64,000 bases of DNA from contig JAZNBK010000053.1 in NCBI GenBank assembly GCA_045587025.1, positions 27,064-91,063 on the forward strand. The letters are read 5' to 3'. A model generated the notes under the pieces. The model was not told the DNA's origin. It ran no database searches and worked only from the letters and a program-made list of their open reading frames with translations. A program made the position numbers and the translations under genes. Positions within the stretch are counted from its first letter, which is position 1; each line of letters begins with the position of its first letter. Origin of the DNA: UBA1740 sp045587025 (GTDB lineage Bacteria; Bacillota; Clostridia; Oscillospirales; CAG-272). Shown here in pieces: positions 1-8,724 of this stretch.

Positions 1-1049
1 TTCTCTGCCTTTGAGGAATATTTGAAGCTGACGTTTTCAAAATCAATAGAGCCGTCCTTAACCTCGGTTATAGCGTCCACCTTCTGCTCAAGGGCAGGTG
101 TCTCGTCAAGAACCTCGCAAATTCGCTTCATAGATTCGGCGGACATAGTCAGCATAACGTAAATCATAGATAGCATCATAAGGGACATAAGTATCTGCAT
201 ACCGTACGTGAGCATTGCTGAAATCTGTCCGACGTCTACTATCTCTCCGCCGCTTGTAATAGCCATTTTTGAGCCGACGAACAGCACGAAAATCATATTG
301 AAATAAAGGCAGAACTGCATTATCGGGCGGTTCATTGCCACTATTTTTTCAGCGCGTGTAAAGTCGTTTCTTATTTCCTCGGCAGCATTTCCGAACTTTT
401 CCTTTTCGTATTCCTCCCGGGAAAAGCCCTTTACCACTCTCATTGCTCGAACGTTTTCCTCAATAGATTCGTTTAGGCGGTCGTATTTTTTGAAAACTCT
501 GCGAAAGGCAGGCATTGCCTTTCTGCTTACGAGGAGAAGTCCGAATATAAGCACGGGTACTACGACAACGAATGCGGTAGCGAGAGCGCCACCCATTATA
601 TACGCCATAACAATAGAAAAAATGAACATCAGGGGGCTGCGTATCGCCGTTCTGATAAGCATCATAAAGGACATCTGAACGTTTGAAATGTCGGTCGTCA
701 TTCGAGTAACGAGTGACGAGGACGAAAATTTATCTATGTTTTCAAACGAGAAGGATTGAATCTTTCTGAAAACGTCGCCCCTCAGATTTTTGGCGAAGCC
801 CGCCGACGCCTTGGCGCAGGTAAAGCCGGCAATTCCTCCGCAGGAAAGCGAAATAATCGCCATAAGCGTCAAAAGCAAGCCGGTTTTCAAAATGCCCTGC
901 ATATCCACGCCGTTTTTAATTCTGTTAACCAAGTCCGCGGTAATAAACGGAATAAGCGATTCGATAATTACCTCGGCTATAATAAAAATTAACGTAAGGA
1001 GAGTCGGCTTCTTATACTCTCGCACGCAGGAAGCCATTTTCTTAAACAT
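1..1049 (-). CDS. ABC transporter, permease/ATP-binding fusion (5' part only)
   Basis: The first about 349 codons of an ABC exporter half-transporter, cut by the window edge. The protein starts MFKKMASCVREYKKPTLL, and an AGAAAGGA ribosome site lies 7 bases before the ATG. The visible part is the six-helix exporter membrane domain. It includes a TRMTTDISNVQ stretch and the intracellular-loop region RVVKGFSREEYEKEKF, both typical of MsbA/LmrA-type multidrug or lipid exporters. The sequence then runs into the start of the nucleotide-binding domain (DFENVSFKYSS). Walker and signature motifs lie outside the window. A strong promoter precedes it. Substrate unknown; such genes often come as pairs, so a partner may lie just outside. 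Confidence 0.9.
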   Translation of the reverse strand, partial: MFKKMASCVREYKKPTLLTLIFIIAEVIIESLIPFITADLVNRIKNGVDMQGILKTGLLLTLMAIISLSCGGIAGFTCAKASAGFAKNLRGDVFRKIQSFSFENIDKFSSSSLVTRMTTDISNVQMSFMMLIRTAIRSPLMFIFSIVMAYIMGGALATAFVVVVPVLIFGLLLVSRKAMPAFRRVFKKYDRLNESIEENVRAMRVVKGFSREEYEKEKFGNAAEEIRNDFTRAEKIVAMNRPIMQFCLYFNMIFVLFVGSKMAITSGGEIVDVGQISAMLTYGMQILMSLMMLSMIYVMLTMSAESMKRICEVLDETPALEQKVDAITEVKDGSIDFENVSFKYSSKAE

Positions 1050-1103
1050 ATGTTTTTCCTTTCTTACAAAATAACACCTTTTATTGATAAAATTAACTCT
1101 TTA

Positions 1104-1132
1104 ATTATAATACTTTACCTACTGTATGTCAA
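1104..1132 (-). promoter_or_regulatory. Sigma-A promoter of the ABC exporter gene
   Basis: Read on the minus strand: TTGACA, a 17-base spacer, TATAAT. It lies about 55 bases upstream of the ABC exporter start codon. Confidence 0.75.
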
Positions 1133-1191
1133 GTGAATCCAATTGCCCTTTTTGTAACTTTTATTGAAACAAATATATATTTTTTTGTTTC

Positions 1192-1229
1192 TATAAAGAG
1201 GTACGGCGTTTGAGCCGTACCTCTTTATA
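1192..1229. terminator. Bidirectional terminator after mtnN
   Basis: A perfect 16-bp stem (TATAAAGAGGTACGGC with its complement) and a 6-base loop. A-rich and T-rich ends make it usable in both directions. It lies just past the mtnN stop codon and upstream of the ABC exporter promoter. Confidence 0.85.
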
Positions 1230-1250
1230 ACTATTCTATGGCACTTGTTT

Positions 1251-1952
1251 TCAAATACGGGGAATGACCTCGCATAAAACGTCAACGGCTCTCTTTGCCG
1301 CCTCTCTTGCGAACCTCGGATAATCCAGAGTTGCGTTCTCGTCACCCCCGTCGGAAATTGCCCTGATAGCGCAAAATTCAACCTTGTTCACGTAGCAGAC
1401 CTGACCTATAGCCGCGCCCTCCATTTCGCACGCCGAGGCGTCGAATATTTTCTTTATTCTTTCTTTTTCCTCGCTTGCGCTTATGAATTTGTCACCCGAC
1501 GCAATTCTTCCGTATATGTATGGTATTTTAAGCTTTTCGGCGGCTTCACCTACCAAGCTCGCTATCTTTTTTGAGGAGGGTATGCTCACTACGTTTATTC
1601 CCGAAATCAATCCGACGGGATCACCGATAGCAGAAGTGTCCATATCGTGTTGAACAACGTCTGTCGCAATTACCATGCCCCCGATACTGACTTTCTCTGT
1701 AAGAGTTCCCGCAACTCCCGTATTTATAATATATTCGGGAGCGAAGCTAAGTATCATCGTTTGCGCGCACATAGACGCAAAAACCTTTCCTATCCCGCAA
1801 ATTGCAACTACGGTATCCTTTCCAAGCAGATTCCCATAATGGAAGCTGACACCACCTAACGTAACCGATTCGCTGTCGCCCATTCGTGAAAGATAGCCCT
1901 CTGCTTCAAGCTCCATTGCGCAAATTATACCTAATTGCATTTTTTTAATCAT
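1251..1952 (-). CDS. mtnN: 5'-methylthioadenosine/S-adenosylhomocysteine nucleosidase
   Basis: Cytoplasmic nucleosidase that removes adenine from S-adenosylhomocysteine and methylthioadenosine. Its product S-ribosylhomocysteine is the substrate of LuxS, encoded just upstream. Family marks visible: the start region LGIICAMELEAE (catalytic Glu), the nucleoside-binding CEMEGAAIGQV, and AIRAISDGGDE with the catalytic Asp. About 233 residues, the usual size. Three in-frame ATGs (1964, 1952, 1940) compete. The one at 1952 is chosen because GGATGG lies 8 bases before it. The gene overlaps the luxS end by a few bases, so the two are probably translationally coupled. Confidence 0.93.
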   Translation of the reverse strand: MIKKMQLGIICAMELEAEGYLSRMGDSESVTLGGVSFHYGNLLGKDTVVAICGIGKVFASMCAQTMILSFAPEYIINTGVAGTLTEKVSIGGMVIATDVVQHDMDTSAIGDPVGLISGINVVSIPSSKKIASLVGEAAEKLKIPYIYGRIASGDKFISASEEKERIKKIFDASACEMEGAAIGQVCYVNKVEFCAIRAISDGGDENATLDYPRFAREAAKRAVDVLCEVIPRI

Positions 1953-2412
1953 CGTATTTACCATCCGTTCGACCGTATTTTTCTATATCTGACAAGTATT
2001 GTTTACATTCCTTCTTTGCGGCGCTCAGGTCGAGGTCAAGATAATTTCCACATTCCTTTCGGCTGGCGCCAAAAACCTCTCCCTCGTATTCCAATATATC
2101 GGATAGCGTCTTTTTGATATAAAATACCGCCTCGTCTATATCGGTATTACGGAGCAAAAGGTAAAATCCCGTTCTGCATCCCATAGGGCCGAAATAGATA
2201 ACCCTATCACCTATATCCGAGTTTCTTATCATTGTCGCAAACATATGCTCGACTGTATGCATAGTGGTACTGTCCATATAGCTGTCGCAATTCGGCCTTC
2301 TCGTACGTAAATCATAGGTAGTAATATCTCCGTCAACTCTCGATACGTATATCCCCGGAAGAATTTTGTCGTGATCAACACGAAAGCTTTGTATTTTTGT
2401 AATTTCCTTCAT
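1945..2412 (-). CDS. luxS: S-ribosylhomocysteine lyase
   Basis: Converts S-ribosylhomocysteine to homocysteine and the AI-2 precursor DPD. The metal site is readable: His52 and His56 in HTVEHMFAT and Cys121 in KECGNY. The active-site Cys79 is in GPMGCRTGFY. 155 residues, full length, with a GGAG ribosome site 7 bases before the ATG. It forms a two-gene unit with mtnN, so the pair completes S-adenosylhomocysteine recycling. AI-2 release is possible, but the sequence shows no dedicated AI-2 uptake or sensing genes nearby; methyl-cycle detoxification may be the main role. Confidence 0.96.
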   Translation of the reverse strand: MKEITKIQSFRVDHDKILPGIYVSRVDGDITTYDLRTRRPNCDSYMDSTTMHTVEHMFATMIRNSDIGDRVIYFGPMGCRTGFYLLLRNTDIDEAVFYIKKTLSDILEYEGEVFGASRKECGNYLDLDLSAAKKECKQYLSDIEKYGRTDGKYDD

Positions 2413-2536
2413 TTGTCAGCTCCGTTTTATAATTTTTATATATGAGGTTAATTATGAATAACGCTTTTATTCTAAGCTTGTTCACTCAAATTAAATATTG
2501 AACGTGAAATCATACGAAGTTAAATCTCTCGCCTAC

Positions 2537-2565
2537 ATTATATCATTTTTTTCTGTTAATTTCAA
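2537..2565 (-). promoter_or_regulatory. Probable luxS-mtnN promoter
   Basis: Minus-strand TTGAAA, 17 bases, TATAAT with an extended TGA just before the -10. It implies an untranslated leader of about 120 bases ahead of luxS. No known SAM-type riboswitch is recognisable in that leader. Confidence 0.6.
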
Positions 2566-2604
2566 TGCAATAGAGAAAAAATAGAAAGATGTTTTACATA
2601 AATC

Positions 2605-2633
2605 TTTACTTTTGTCGGATTATATGGTAAAAT
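2605..2633 (+). promoter_or_regulatory. Promoter of the exonuclease-birA unit
   Basis: TTTACT, 17 bases, TAAAAT with an extended TGG before the -10. It lies 30 bases upstream of the chosen exonuclease start. Confidence 0.5.
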
Positions 2634-2662
2634 ATAACATAATGAGAAATGGGAGCATAGAA

Positions 2663-3382
2663 ATGGAATTTAAAAGCATTTTTTCAAATCTTCTTGACGT
2701 ATATGACAGTATAATCGTTTTTGACACCGAAACCTCCGGTCTCGACAGCAAAAAAGAGGATATAATAGAAATTTCTTTAATTAAGCTTGAAAACAAGAAA
2801 AAACCGTGTGTTACGCTTGAGCTTGACAGATATATTTTCCTCGGCAGACCTCTTGATCCTGCGGTCGTGGAGCTGACGGGAATTACTGACGAGAAGCTTA
2901 ACACCGACGGCCTTGACAGAAACGAAGTAGCAAAAGAGGTTTCGGACGCTTTCCGCGGGCATAATCTTATTGTAGCTCACAACGCAAACTTTGATTTACA
3001 TTTTTTAACTGAGCTTTTCAGAAAAACAGGAATGGGCATAGACCTGTCGCAGTCCGACTTCTTAGACACCTTGACAATATACAAGGACCGTCGCCAATTT
3101 CCGCACAAGCTGTGCAACGCCATTGCCGAATACGGTCTTGAAGGAAAGGCAGTAAACTCTCACACCTCTATTGACGACGCATACGCCGCCTTGCTCGTTT
3201 TAGACGAGATGGTCTGTGAGCGTGATGACATACCGCTTTATATAAATTTGTTTGGCTTTAATCCTAAATATTCCTTCACTCCCGTCGAGGAATTGCCAAA
3301 ATTGACGTATTGCCCCCAGCCGTTTACTTCTCCGTTACCGCTTTATTTTGATATAGCTCATTTTTGTAAGAAACCCAATTGA
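2663..3382 (+). CDS. DEDDh-type 3'-5' exonuclease (DnaQ/PolC epsilon-like)
   Basis: Stand-alone 239-residue exonuclease of the DNA polymerase III epsilon family. Its acidic residues are visible as DTETSGLD (ExoI), HNANFDLHFL (ExoII) and HTSIDDAYAALL (ExoIII, with the catalytic His). The start is set at the ATG with GGGAG 7 bases before it. An upstream TTG would lie over the promoter. The C-terminal about 50 residues show no known domain. It is not fused to a polymerase or BRCT domain, so it may serve repair or nucleic-acid turnover rather than replicative proofreading. birA follows 19 bases later. Confidence 0.85.
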   Translation: MEFKSIFSNLLDVYDSIIVFDTETSGLDSKKEDIIEISLIKLENKKKPCVTLELDRYIFLGRPLDPAVVELTGITDEKLNTDGLDRNEVAKEVSDAFRGHNLIVAHNANFDLHFLTELFRKTGMGIDLSQSDFLDTLTIYKDRRQFPHKLCNAIAEYGLEGKAVNSHTSIDDAYAALLVLDEMVCERDDIPLYINLFGFNPKYSFTPVEELPKLTYCPQPFTSPLPLYFDIAHFCKKPN

Positions 3383-3401
3383 AATATAAGCGAGGAATTA
3401 T

Positions 3402-4403
3402 ATGAAAACCAAGAGAAACACTTCCGAAAACGCAGAGAAATATGTCCTGCAAGTGCTTGAAGAAGAAAAAGGACATTACGTTTCCGGCAGTAAATTAGCG
3501 AAAAATTCCAACGTAAGCCGAAGCGCTATCTGGAAGGTTGTCAACTCCCTGCGTAAAAAGGGACATATAATAGAGGGCTCTACCAGAAAGGGCTATAACC
3601 TCATCCCCCGCGACTCCGTAATTTCCGAGGCGAGCATAAAAAAGCATATGCACATGTATGCCGACAGCGTAGGCATACGCGCCTTCGAAAAGGTGACCTC
3701 TACCAACACTGTAGCGAGAGATTTCGCAGAAAGGGGCTATGGACAATTCACCACTGTCGTCGCAGACGAGCAGACGAACGGAAGAGGACGGCTCGGAAGA
3801 AGCTTCTTTTCTCCCGGCGGATCGGGTATCTATATGAGCGTGATTTTACGTCCGACACTCCCGCCTGAAAAGGCGCTTTATATCACTACCGCCGCCGCTG
3901 CCGCCTGCGCAGAGGCGATAGAGTCGGTTTTTGGACTTAAAACCGAAATAAAATGGGTAAACGACGTACTATACCAAGGAAAAAAGGTGTGTGGCATTTT
4001 AACGGAAAGCGCTTTCGACGCTAAAAACAACATTTCATACGTCATACTTGGCATAGGCGTAAACGTTTTTCCGCCAAAAGAGGGCTTCCCAAAAGAAATT
4101 GAAGGCATTGCGTCGTGGCTTTCAAGCGAGCCGCTTTTTGAAGTCAGAAGCCGCCTTATTGCCGAAATTCTCGAACGCTTCATTTTTTACTATGACGGAA
4201 TTTTGAGCAAATCCTTTATGAACAGCTATCGCAAGCGCCTTTGCTGGATAGGCGAAAAAATAAACGTTATTAACGGAGAAACCGTAAGAGGCGCAACACT
4301 CGTCGGGCTCTCCGACAATCTGGAGCTCGAAGTCCGATTTGATGACGGCGAGTGGGGCTTAATATACTCCGGTGAGGTAAGCATACGAAAAACGTCAACT
4401 TAA
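3402..4403 (+). CDS. birA: Bifunctional biotin ligase / biotin operon repressor
   Basis: Attaches biotin to acyl-carrier-type lysines of biotin-dependent carboxylases through biotinyl-AMP, and probably represses biotin genes. The N-terminal winged helix (about residues 15-70, SKLAKNSNVSRSAIWKVVNS) marks the DNA-binding class. The catalytic domain shows GRGRLGRSFFSPGGSGIYMS and KWVNDVLY, and the C-terminal SH3-like domain ends GLIYSGEVSIR. 333 residues, full length; GAGGAA precedes the ATG. No biotin synthesis or transport gene is adjacent, so any regulated operon lies elsewhere. Confidence 0.95.
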   Translation: MKTKRNTSENAEKYVLQVLEEEKGHYVSGSKLAKNSNVSRSAIWKVVNSLRKKGHIIEGSTRKGYNLIPRDSVISEASIKKHMHMYADSVGIRAFEKVTSTNTVARDFAERGYGQFTTVVADEQTNGRGRLGRSFFSPGGSGIYMSVILRPTLPPEKALYITTAAAAACAEAIESVFGLKTEIKWVNDVLYQGKKVCGILTESAFDAKNNISYVILGIGVNVFPPKEGFPKEIEGIASWLSSEPLFEVRSRLIAEILERFIFYYDGILSKSFMNSYRKRLCWIGEKINVINGETVRGATLVGLSDNLELEVRFDDGEWGLIYSGEVSIRKTST

Positions 4404-4407
4404 GCTA

Positions 4408-4448
4408 AAAGACGATATGTAAACGTTTAGTTACATATCGTCTTTATT
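4408..4448. terminator. Bidirectional terminator between birA and dusB
   Basis: A perfect 15-bp stem, AAAGACGATATGTAA with its complement, around an 8-base loop. It sits between two convergent genes and has A/T tracts on both sides. Confidence 0.85.
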
Positions 4449-4454
4449 TGTATT

Positions 4455-5435
4455 CTAAAGCGCAGACGCTTTTTCTTCTAAAACCGCCTTTATCTCGCTA
4501 TAACTCTCGAGTGAATTTATTTTCGCGCGGATTTCAGCCGCGCCATTAATACCCTTTATATACTCGGCTATTTGCTTTCTCGACTCGAATACCGCAATAC
4601 GCTCGCCCTTGTCCTCTATCGCAAGGCGAAGCTGCAAGAGCGCCGTATCTATCTTCTCTCTTTGCGTAACGTGCGACACCTGTCTTCCTTCCAACAATGC
4701 CTTGATTTCCGCAAAAATGAAAGGGTTTCCCACAGCGCCTCTTCCGACTGCAACGCCGTCGCACTTCGTTTGTCGAAGCATTGAAATAGCGTCCTCGCCG
4801 CTTATTATATCGCCGTTTGCAATAACGGGAACAGAAACGCTCTCCTTTACCCTCGCAATAATCTCACGATCAGCTTTTCCCGAATACATCTGCGTTTTCG
4901 TCCTGCCGTGGACGCAAATCAAGGAAGCGCCTCCTGCCTGCGCCGCCTGCGCTACCTCGCACGCATTTATGCTTTTTTCATCGTAGCCGGCGCGGATTTT
5001 TACAGTTACGGGGAGCGGCGACGCCTTGGCAACGGCAGAAACAAGCCGCATTACGAGGTCGGGATCCTTCATAAGATAACTCCCCTCGTGATTTCCCGTT
5101 ATTTTAGGTACGGGACAGCCCATATTGATATCAATGGCGCAAGGCAAGACCTCTCCCGCATATCCCTCGTAAATCATAGCCGTCGCCTCTGCCATAACGC
5201 TCTCCTCGTGCCCAAAAAGCTGCAAGGCGCAAGGCGCTTCATCTGCTTCAATGCGACAGAGCTCAACGGTTTTTTTATCACGATAGCATATCGCTTTTGC
5301 TGAAACCATTTCGGACGTCAGATATTCTGCGCCGTAACCCTTACAAATCAAGCGCATCGCTCTATCTGTAAAGCCCGCCATAGGCGCAAGGAAAAGCCCA
5401 TATTTGATTTCAGTATTTCCTATACATATTCTCAA
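4455..5435 (-). CDS. dusB: tRNA-dihydrouridine synthase
   Basis: FMN-dependent reductase that makes dihydrouridine in the tRNA D-loop. Motifs in order: LAPMAGFTDRAMR (FMN barrel start), NMGCPVPKITGNHEGS with the catalytic Cys, KIRAGYD, CVHGRTKTQMYSG, IANGDI and GRGAVGNPFIF. 326 residues. The start is TTG: its TTGA overlaps the stop of the upstream membrane-protein gene, and GAGGA lies 8 bases before it, so translation is probably coupled. In many Firmicutes the gene sits in a lysS/greA neighbourhood; here lysS and greA lie about 12 kb away in another unit. Confidence 0.93.
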   Translation of the reverse strand: MRICIGNTEIKYGLFLAPMAGFTDRAMRLICKGYGAEYLTSEMVSAKAICYRDKKTVELCRIEADEAPCALQLFGHEESVMAEATAMIYEGYAGEVLPCAIDINMGCPVPKITGNHEGSYLMKDPDLVMRLVSAVAKASPLPVTVKIRAGYDEKSINACEVAQAAQAGGASLICVHGRTKTQMYSGKADREIIARVKESVSVPVIANGDIISGEDAISMLRQTKCDGVAVGRGAVGNPFIFAEIKALLEGRQVSHVTQREKIDTALLQLRLAIEDKGERIAVFESRKQIAEYIKGINGAAEIRAKINSLESYSEIKAVLEEKASAL

Positions 5436-5968
5436 TGTCGTAATTCCTCGGATAATACAGTTTTTTCATTGAATTTGCACATTAATTTTACTGCCCGTGT
5501 CGTTGCTTCGAAATATACGGCGTATCCCTTCCCTTCGTTCAGATAATACGCTATATAAGAGTCGGGACTTTTTGCAGTACCTCTATAATCGTATACGACG
5601 GCGTTTTTTATCTGCTCATCGTCAAAGCACGCAACGGGGGCTATCTTTTCTGCATCTCTAATCTTGAAGCGGAGCTGTTCCTTCTTTTTCTTCGGAGAAT
5701 ATGCAATATAAAATACCATCTCGCCCTGCTCTATTTTATATTCGTAATCGTATTTTACAAGATGCCACGTGAAAAATATAAGCATCCAAATCAAAAGGGG
5801 CAGCACGGCAATTACCTGAGGCATCTTTACTGCGGTCAGAAAAAACACAATATAGCCAGAGCCGAAGAAAACGTATAAAAGCACAAGCAATATTCTTTTC
5901 GTTAAATTATCGCCTTCCGCCTTTTTCGCTACGCCGTATTCTGCGTAATTCAATAATCCTTCACTCAT
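5432..5968 (-). CDS. Two-helix membrane protein of unknown function
   Basis: 178 residues. I do not recognise a family. Two adjacent hydrophobic helices (about residues 24-45 and 48-70, VLLYVFFGSGYIVFFL and VIAVLPLLIWMLIFF) form a hairpin. They are followed by a soluble domain of about 105 residues rich in charged residues and tyrosines. The layout resembles YcxB- or PH-like membrane proteins, but this is only an impression. GGAG precedes the ATG by 7 bases. It is the first gene of a two-gene unit with dusB. Confidence 0.75.
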   Translation of the reverse strand: MSEGLLNYAEYGVAKKAEGDNLTKRILLVLLYVFFGSGYIVFFLTAVKMPQVIAVLPLLIWMLIFFTWHLVKYDYEYKIEQGEMVFYIAYSPKKKKEQLRFKIRDAEKIAPVACFDDEQIKNAVVYDYRGTAKSPDSYIAYYLNEGKGYAVYFEATTRAVKLMCKFNEKTVLSEELRH

Positions 5969-6104
5969 AACAGCTCTCCATACGATAAAATCTATGCGTT
6001 TTATCTGATACTTTTTTAATTCGGTATTCCATTTTTAATGAAATTATGATATACTTAAATTATAGCATGAGGTAATCTACAATTCAAGCATTTTGGAGAA
6101 AAAT

Positions 6105-8126
6105 ATGCAAAGAACCAATACTCTTCCCGAATTACTCGCCCCTGCGGGCTCATACGAAGCTCTGCTCGGCGCAATAGAGGCAGGCGCTGATGCAGTTTAT
6201 TTAGGCGGTAAGAGCTTTAATGCGCGGGCATACGCCAAAAATCTCGACGACGAAGACGTAAAAAGAGCTATAACCTACGCGCATCTGCATAACGTAAAGG
6301 TATACGTAACGCTGAACACTCTGCTTTTTGATAAAGAGCTTTCCTCCTTTCTTGAATATGCTAAATATTTATATGAAATCGGTGCGGATGCAGTAATCGT
6401 CGCCGACATGGGCGCTATTTCGCTTTTGCGACGTGAGCTTCCTTTCCTCGAAATTCACGCAAGCACACAGGCGACCGTGCAGTCCTCGGCGGGAGCTGAC
6501 GAGCTGTACGCAATGGGAGTTCGCCGAGTTGTTCTCTCCCGTGAGCTTTCTCTTGAAAACATCAAAAAAACAACCGAAATATGCAAGGGCGAAACCGAAA
6601 TTTTTCTTCACGGAGCTCTATGCGTTTGTCACTCGGGGCAATGCCTTTTCAGCTCGCTTGTCGGAGATAGGAGCGGAAACCGAGGAGAGTGCGCTCAGCC
6701 CTGCCGACTGCCATATAAAAACGGATATCCCCTGAGCTTAAAGGACCTCTCGCTATGCTCTCACATACCCGAGCTTATCGAGAGTGGCGTTTCCTCGCTC
6801 AAAATCGAGGGTAGAATGAAATCTCCCGAATACGTATACGGCGTAACGAAAATCTACCGCCGTCTGCTCGACGAAAGAAGAAACGCAACGAAGGAAGAAA
6901 AGGAAGCGCTCGCATCTCTGTTTTCAAGGGGCGGATTTACCGACGGATATTTTGTCGGAAAGCTTGGTCCCGAGATGGAGGGCGTGCGAAGCGAGACGGA
7001 CAAAGAGAAAACAAGAAGCTTGGAGCAAAGAAGCTTTAAGGAGCGAAAGTTAAAGATAAGCGCCGTCTGCAAGATAAAAACAGGTTGTCCTGCGCTCTTA
7101 GAGCTTTCGTACAAGGATAAAAAAGCGGTTTTCGAGGGCGAAATTCCCGAAACGGCGAAAAGCTTTGCGCTTACAGAAGAAGGTGTTATTTCTCAAATTT
7201 CAAAAATGGGAAATACCTTTTTCACTCTTGAAAAAGACGACGTTTCTTTATATCTTGACGACGGTCTCAACCTTCCTGTTTCTGCCTTAAATTCTCTTCG
7301 CAGAGGCGCCTCGCAAGCGCTATTAGAGCAGTTCAATAAAAAAGCGGAGAAAAACCCACCGCAACAGCAGGTGATAGAAAAGATTACCGCAAAATCGCCC
7401 GACGCATACACTGCACTCTGCTTCAATTATTCTCAATTTGAAGCAATTTCGGACGAGAATTTCTTTGATATAATTTATCTTCCGCTACTTGAAATTTCCG
7501 ACACGAAAAAAATACCGAACGGCGTTTATATCCCACCCGTAATTACCGAGAGCGAGACGGACGAGGTTCTCTCTCTTATGAAGAAGGTCAAGTCGTTGGG
7601 CGTAAAATACGCGCTTGTCGGTAATTTATCCCACATCTCTCTGGCAAGAGAGGCAGGGCTTATTCCAAACGGAGATTTTCGACTTAACGTCGCTAACAAT
7701 GAAGCGCAAAAAGCGTGGCGAAGCTTAGGGGTTGAAAGATTTGTACTCTCCCCAGAGCTTACGTTAGCTAAGATACGTGACATACATGACGGCTCGCCGA
7801 TAGTTTACGGAAGAATACCTCTTATGCTTCTCGAGCGCTGTTATATGAAGATTAACTTCGGATGCAGAACCTGTTCAAAATGCCACTTGACCGACAGGCG
7901 AGGGGTTAAATTCCCTCTTATCCGAGAATATAAGCACCGTAACCTGCTCCTTAATAGCAGTATCACCTATATGGGAGATAAAAAAGAGCTTCTCTCGCAG
8001 TATGGAATCAGGGGAGGTCATTTCATATTCACTGTAGAAACGCCAGATGAATGTATAAGGGCTATATCCGCCTATAAAAGCGGGCGCGCTCTGCAAAATA
8101 CTCAAATAAGAAGAATATCAAAATAA
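6105..8126 (+). CDS. U32 family peptidase/hydroxylase-like protein (long form)
   Basis: 673 residues. The N-terminal U32 domain starts LPELLAPAGSYEALLGAIEAGADAVYLGG, and the U32 signature is FLHGALCVCHSGQCLFSS. Cysteines in CAQPCR and the later FGCRTCSKC could hold an iron-sulfur cluster, as shown for U32 proteins acting in RNA hydroxylation (RlhA, TrhP). A DUF3656-like middle region follows, so this is the long, RlhA-like architecture. An RNA-modification role is therefore as likely as the older collagenase/peptidase label. GGAG 6 bases before the ATG decides the start. First gene of a run with maf and nth. Confidence 0.85.
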   Translation: MQRTNTLPELLAPAGSYEALLGAIEAGADAVYLGGKSFNARAYAKNLDDEDVKRAITYAHLHNVKVYVTLNTLLFDKELSSFLEYAKYLYEIGADAVIVADMGAISLLRRELPFLEIHASTQATVQSSAGADELYAMGVRRVVLSRELSLENIKKTTEICKGETEIFLHGALCVCHSGQCLFSSLVGDRSGNRGECAQPCRLPYKNGYPLSLKDLSLCSHIPELIESGVSSLKIEGRMKSPEYVYGVTKIYRRLLDERRNATKEEKEALASLFSRGGFTDGYFVGKLGPEMEGVRSETDKEKTRSLEQRSFKERKLKISAVCKIKTGCPALLELSYKDKKAVFEGEIPETAKSFALTEEGVISQISKMGNTFFTLEKDDVSLYLDDGLNLPVSALNSLRRGASQALLEQFNKKAEKNPPQQQVIEKITAKSPDAYTALCFNYSQFEAISDENFFDIIYLPLLEISDTKKIPNGVYIPPVITESETDEVLSLMKKVKSLGVKYALVGNLSHISLAREAGLIPNGDFRLNVANNEAQKAWRSLGVERFVLSPELTLAKIRDIHDGSPIVYGRIPLMLLERCYMKINFGCRTCSKCHLTDRRGVKFPLIREYKHRNLLLNSSITYMGDKKELLSQYGIRGGHFIFTVETPDECIRAISAYKSGRALQNTQIRRISK

Positions 8127-8139
8127 TATCGGATTTATT

Positions 8140-8724
8140 ATGAAAAACGAAGCTTTAAACAAAACAAAAATCATTCTTGCGTCTGCCTCTCCGAGACGAA
8201 AGGAAATCATGGAGAGAATGGGATTAAGATTTGAAATCGTCACTTCTGATGTAAATGAAAGTTTACCTCCCGAGATTTCCGCATCTGAAGCTACAAAAAT
8301 TTTAGCTCATAAAAAATCGGATGCCGTCGCTAAAATTTGCGGAGATGACTGCGTCGTTATCGGCTCCGATACCCTGTTAGAGCATAACGGCGAGCCGCTT
8401 GGGAAGCCGAGGGACGAAAATCACGCCTTCGATATGCTTATGTCGCTTTCAGGCAAAAGGCATCTCGTACATACCGCCGTTGCAGTAATCTACAAGGGGC
8501 GCACGCTTGTCGATATAGACACGACCTCGGTATATATGCGCGCCTTTTCCGAAGATGAAGCCAAAGAATATATTGAAACGAAGGAGCCAATGGACAAGGC
8601 GGGAGCTTACGCAATTCAAGGGATAGGCGCAAAGCTGGTAGAAAAAATCGAGGGAGAATTTGATACTGTCGTGGGACTGCCCTCAAAGCTGCTTATTAAA
8701 ATGCTCACGGAGATTACAAAATGA
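8140..8724 (+). CDS. maf: Maf-family nucleoside triphosphate pyrophosphatase
   Basis: House-cleaning pyrophosphatase that hydrolyses non-canonical or methylated nucleoside triphosphates (dTTP/UTP type in Bacillus). The signature IILASASPRRKEIM lies at the N-terminus, and GSDTLLEHNGEPLGKPRD carries the catalytic acidic residues. The C-terminal YAIQGIGAKLVEKIEGEFDTVVGLP is complete. 194 residues. It lies 13 bases after the U32 gene and overlaps nth through an ATGA junction, so it is probably one operon. Confidence 0.93.
   Translation: MKNEALNKTKIILASASPRRKEIMERMGLRFEIVTSDVNESLPPEISASEATKILAHKKSDAVAKICGDDCVVIGSDTLLEHNGEPLGKPRDENHAFDMLMSLSGKRHLVHTAVAVIYKGRTLVDIDTTSVYMRAFSEDEAKEYIETKEPMDKAGAYAIQGIGAKLVEKIEGEFDTVVGLPSKLLIKMLTEITK

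Noticed and set aside
2413..2540. SAM/SAH riboswitch in the luxS leader
   Set aside because: The leader is long enough, but none of the conserved S-box or SAH cores are visible and the helices are weak.
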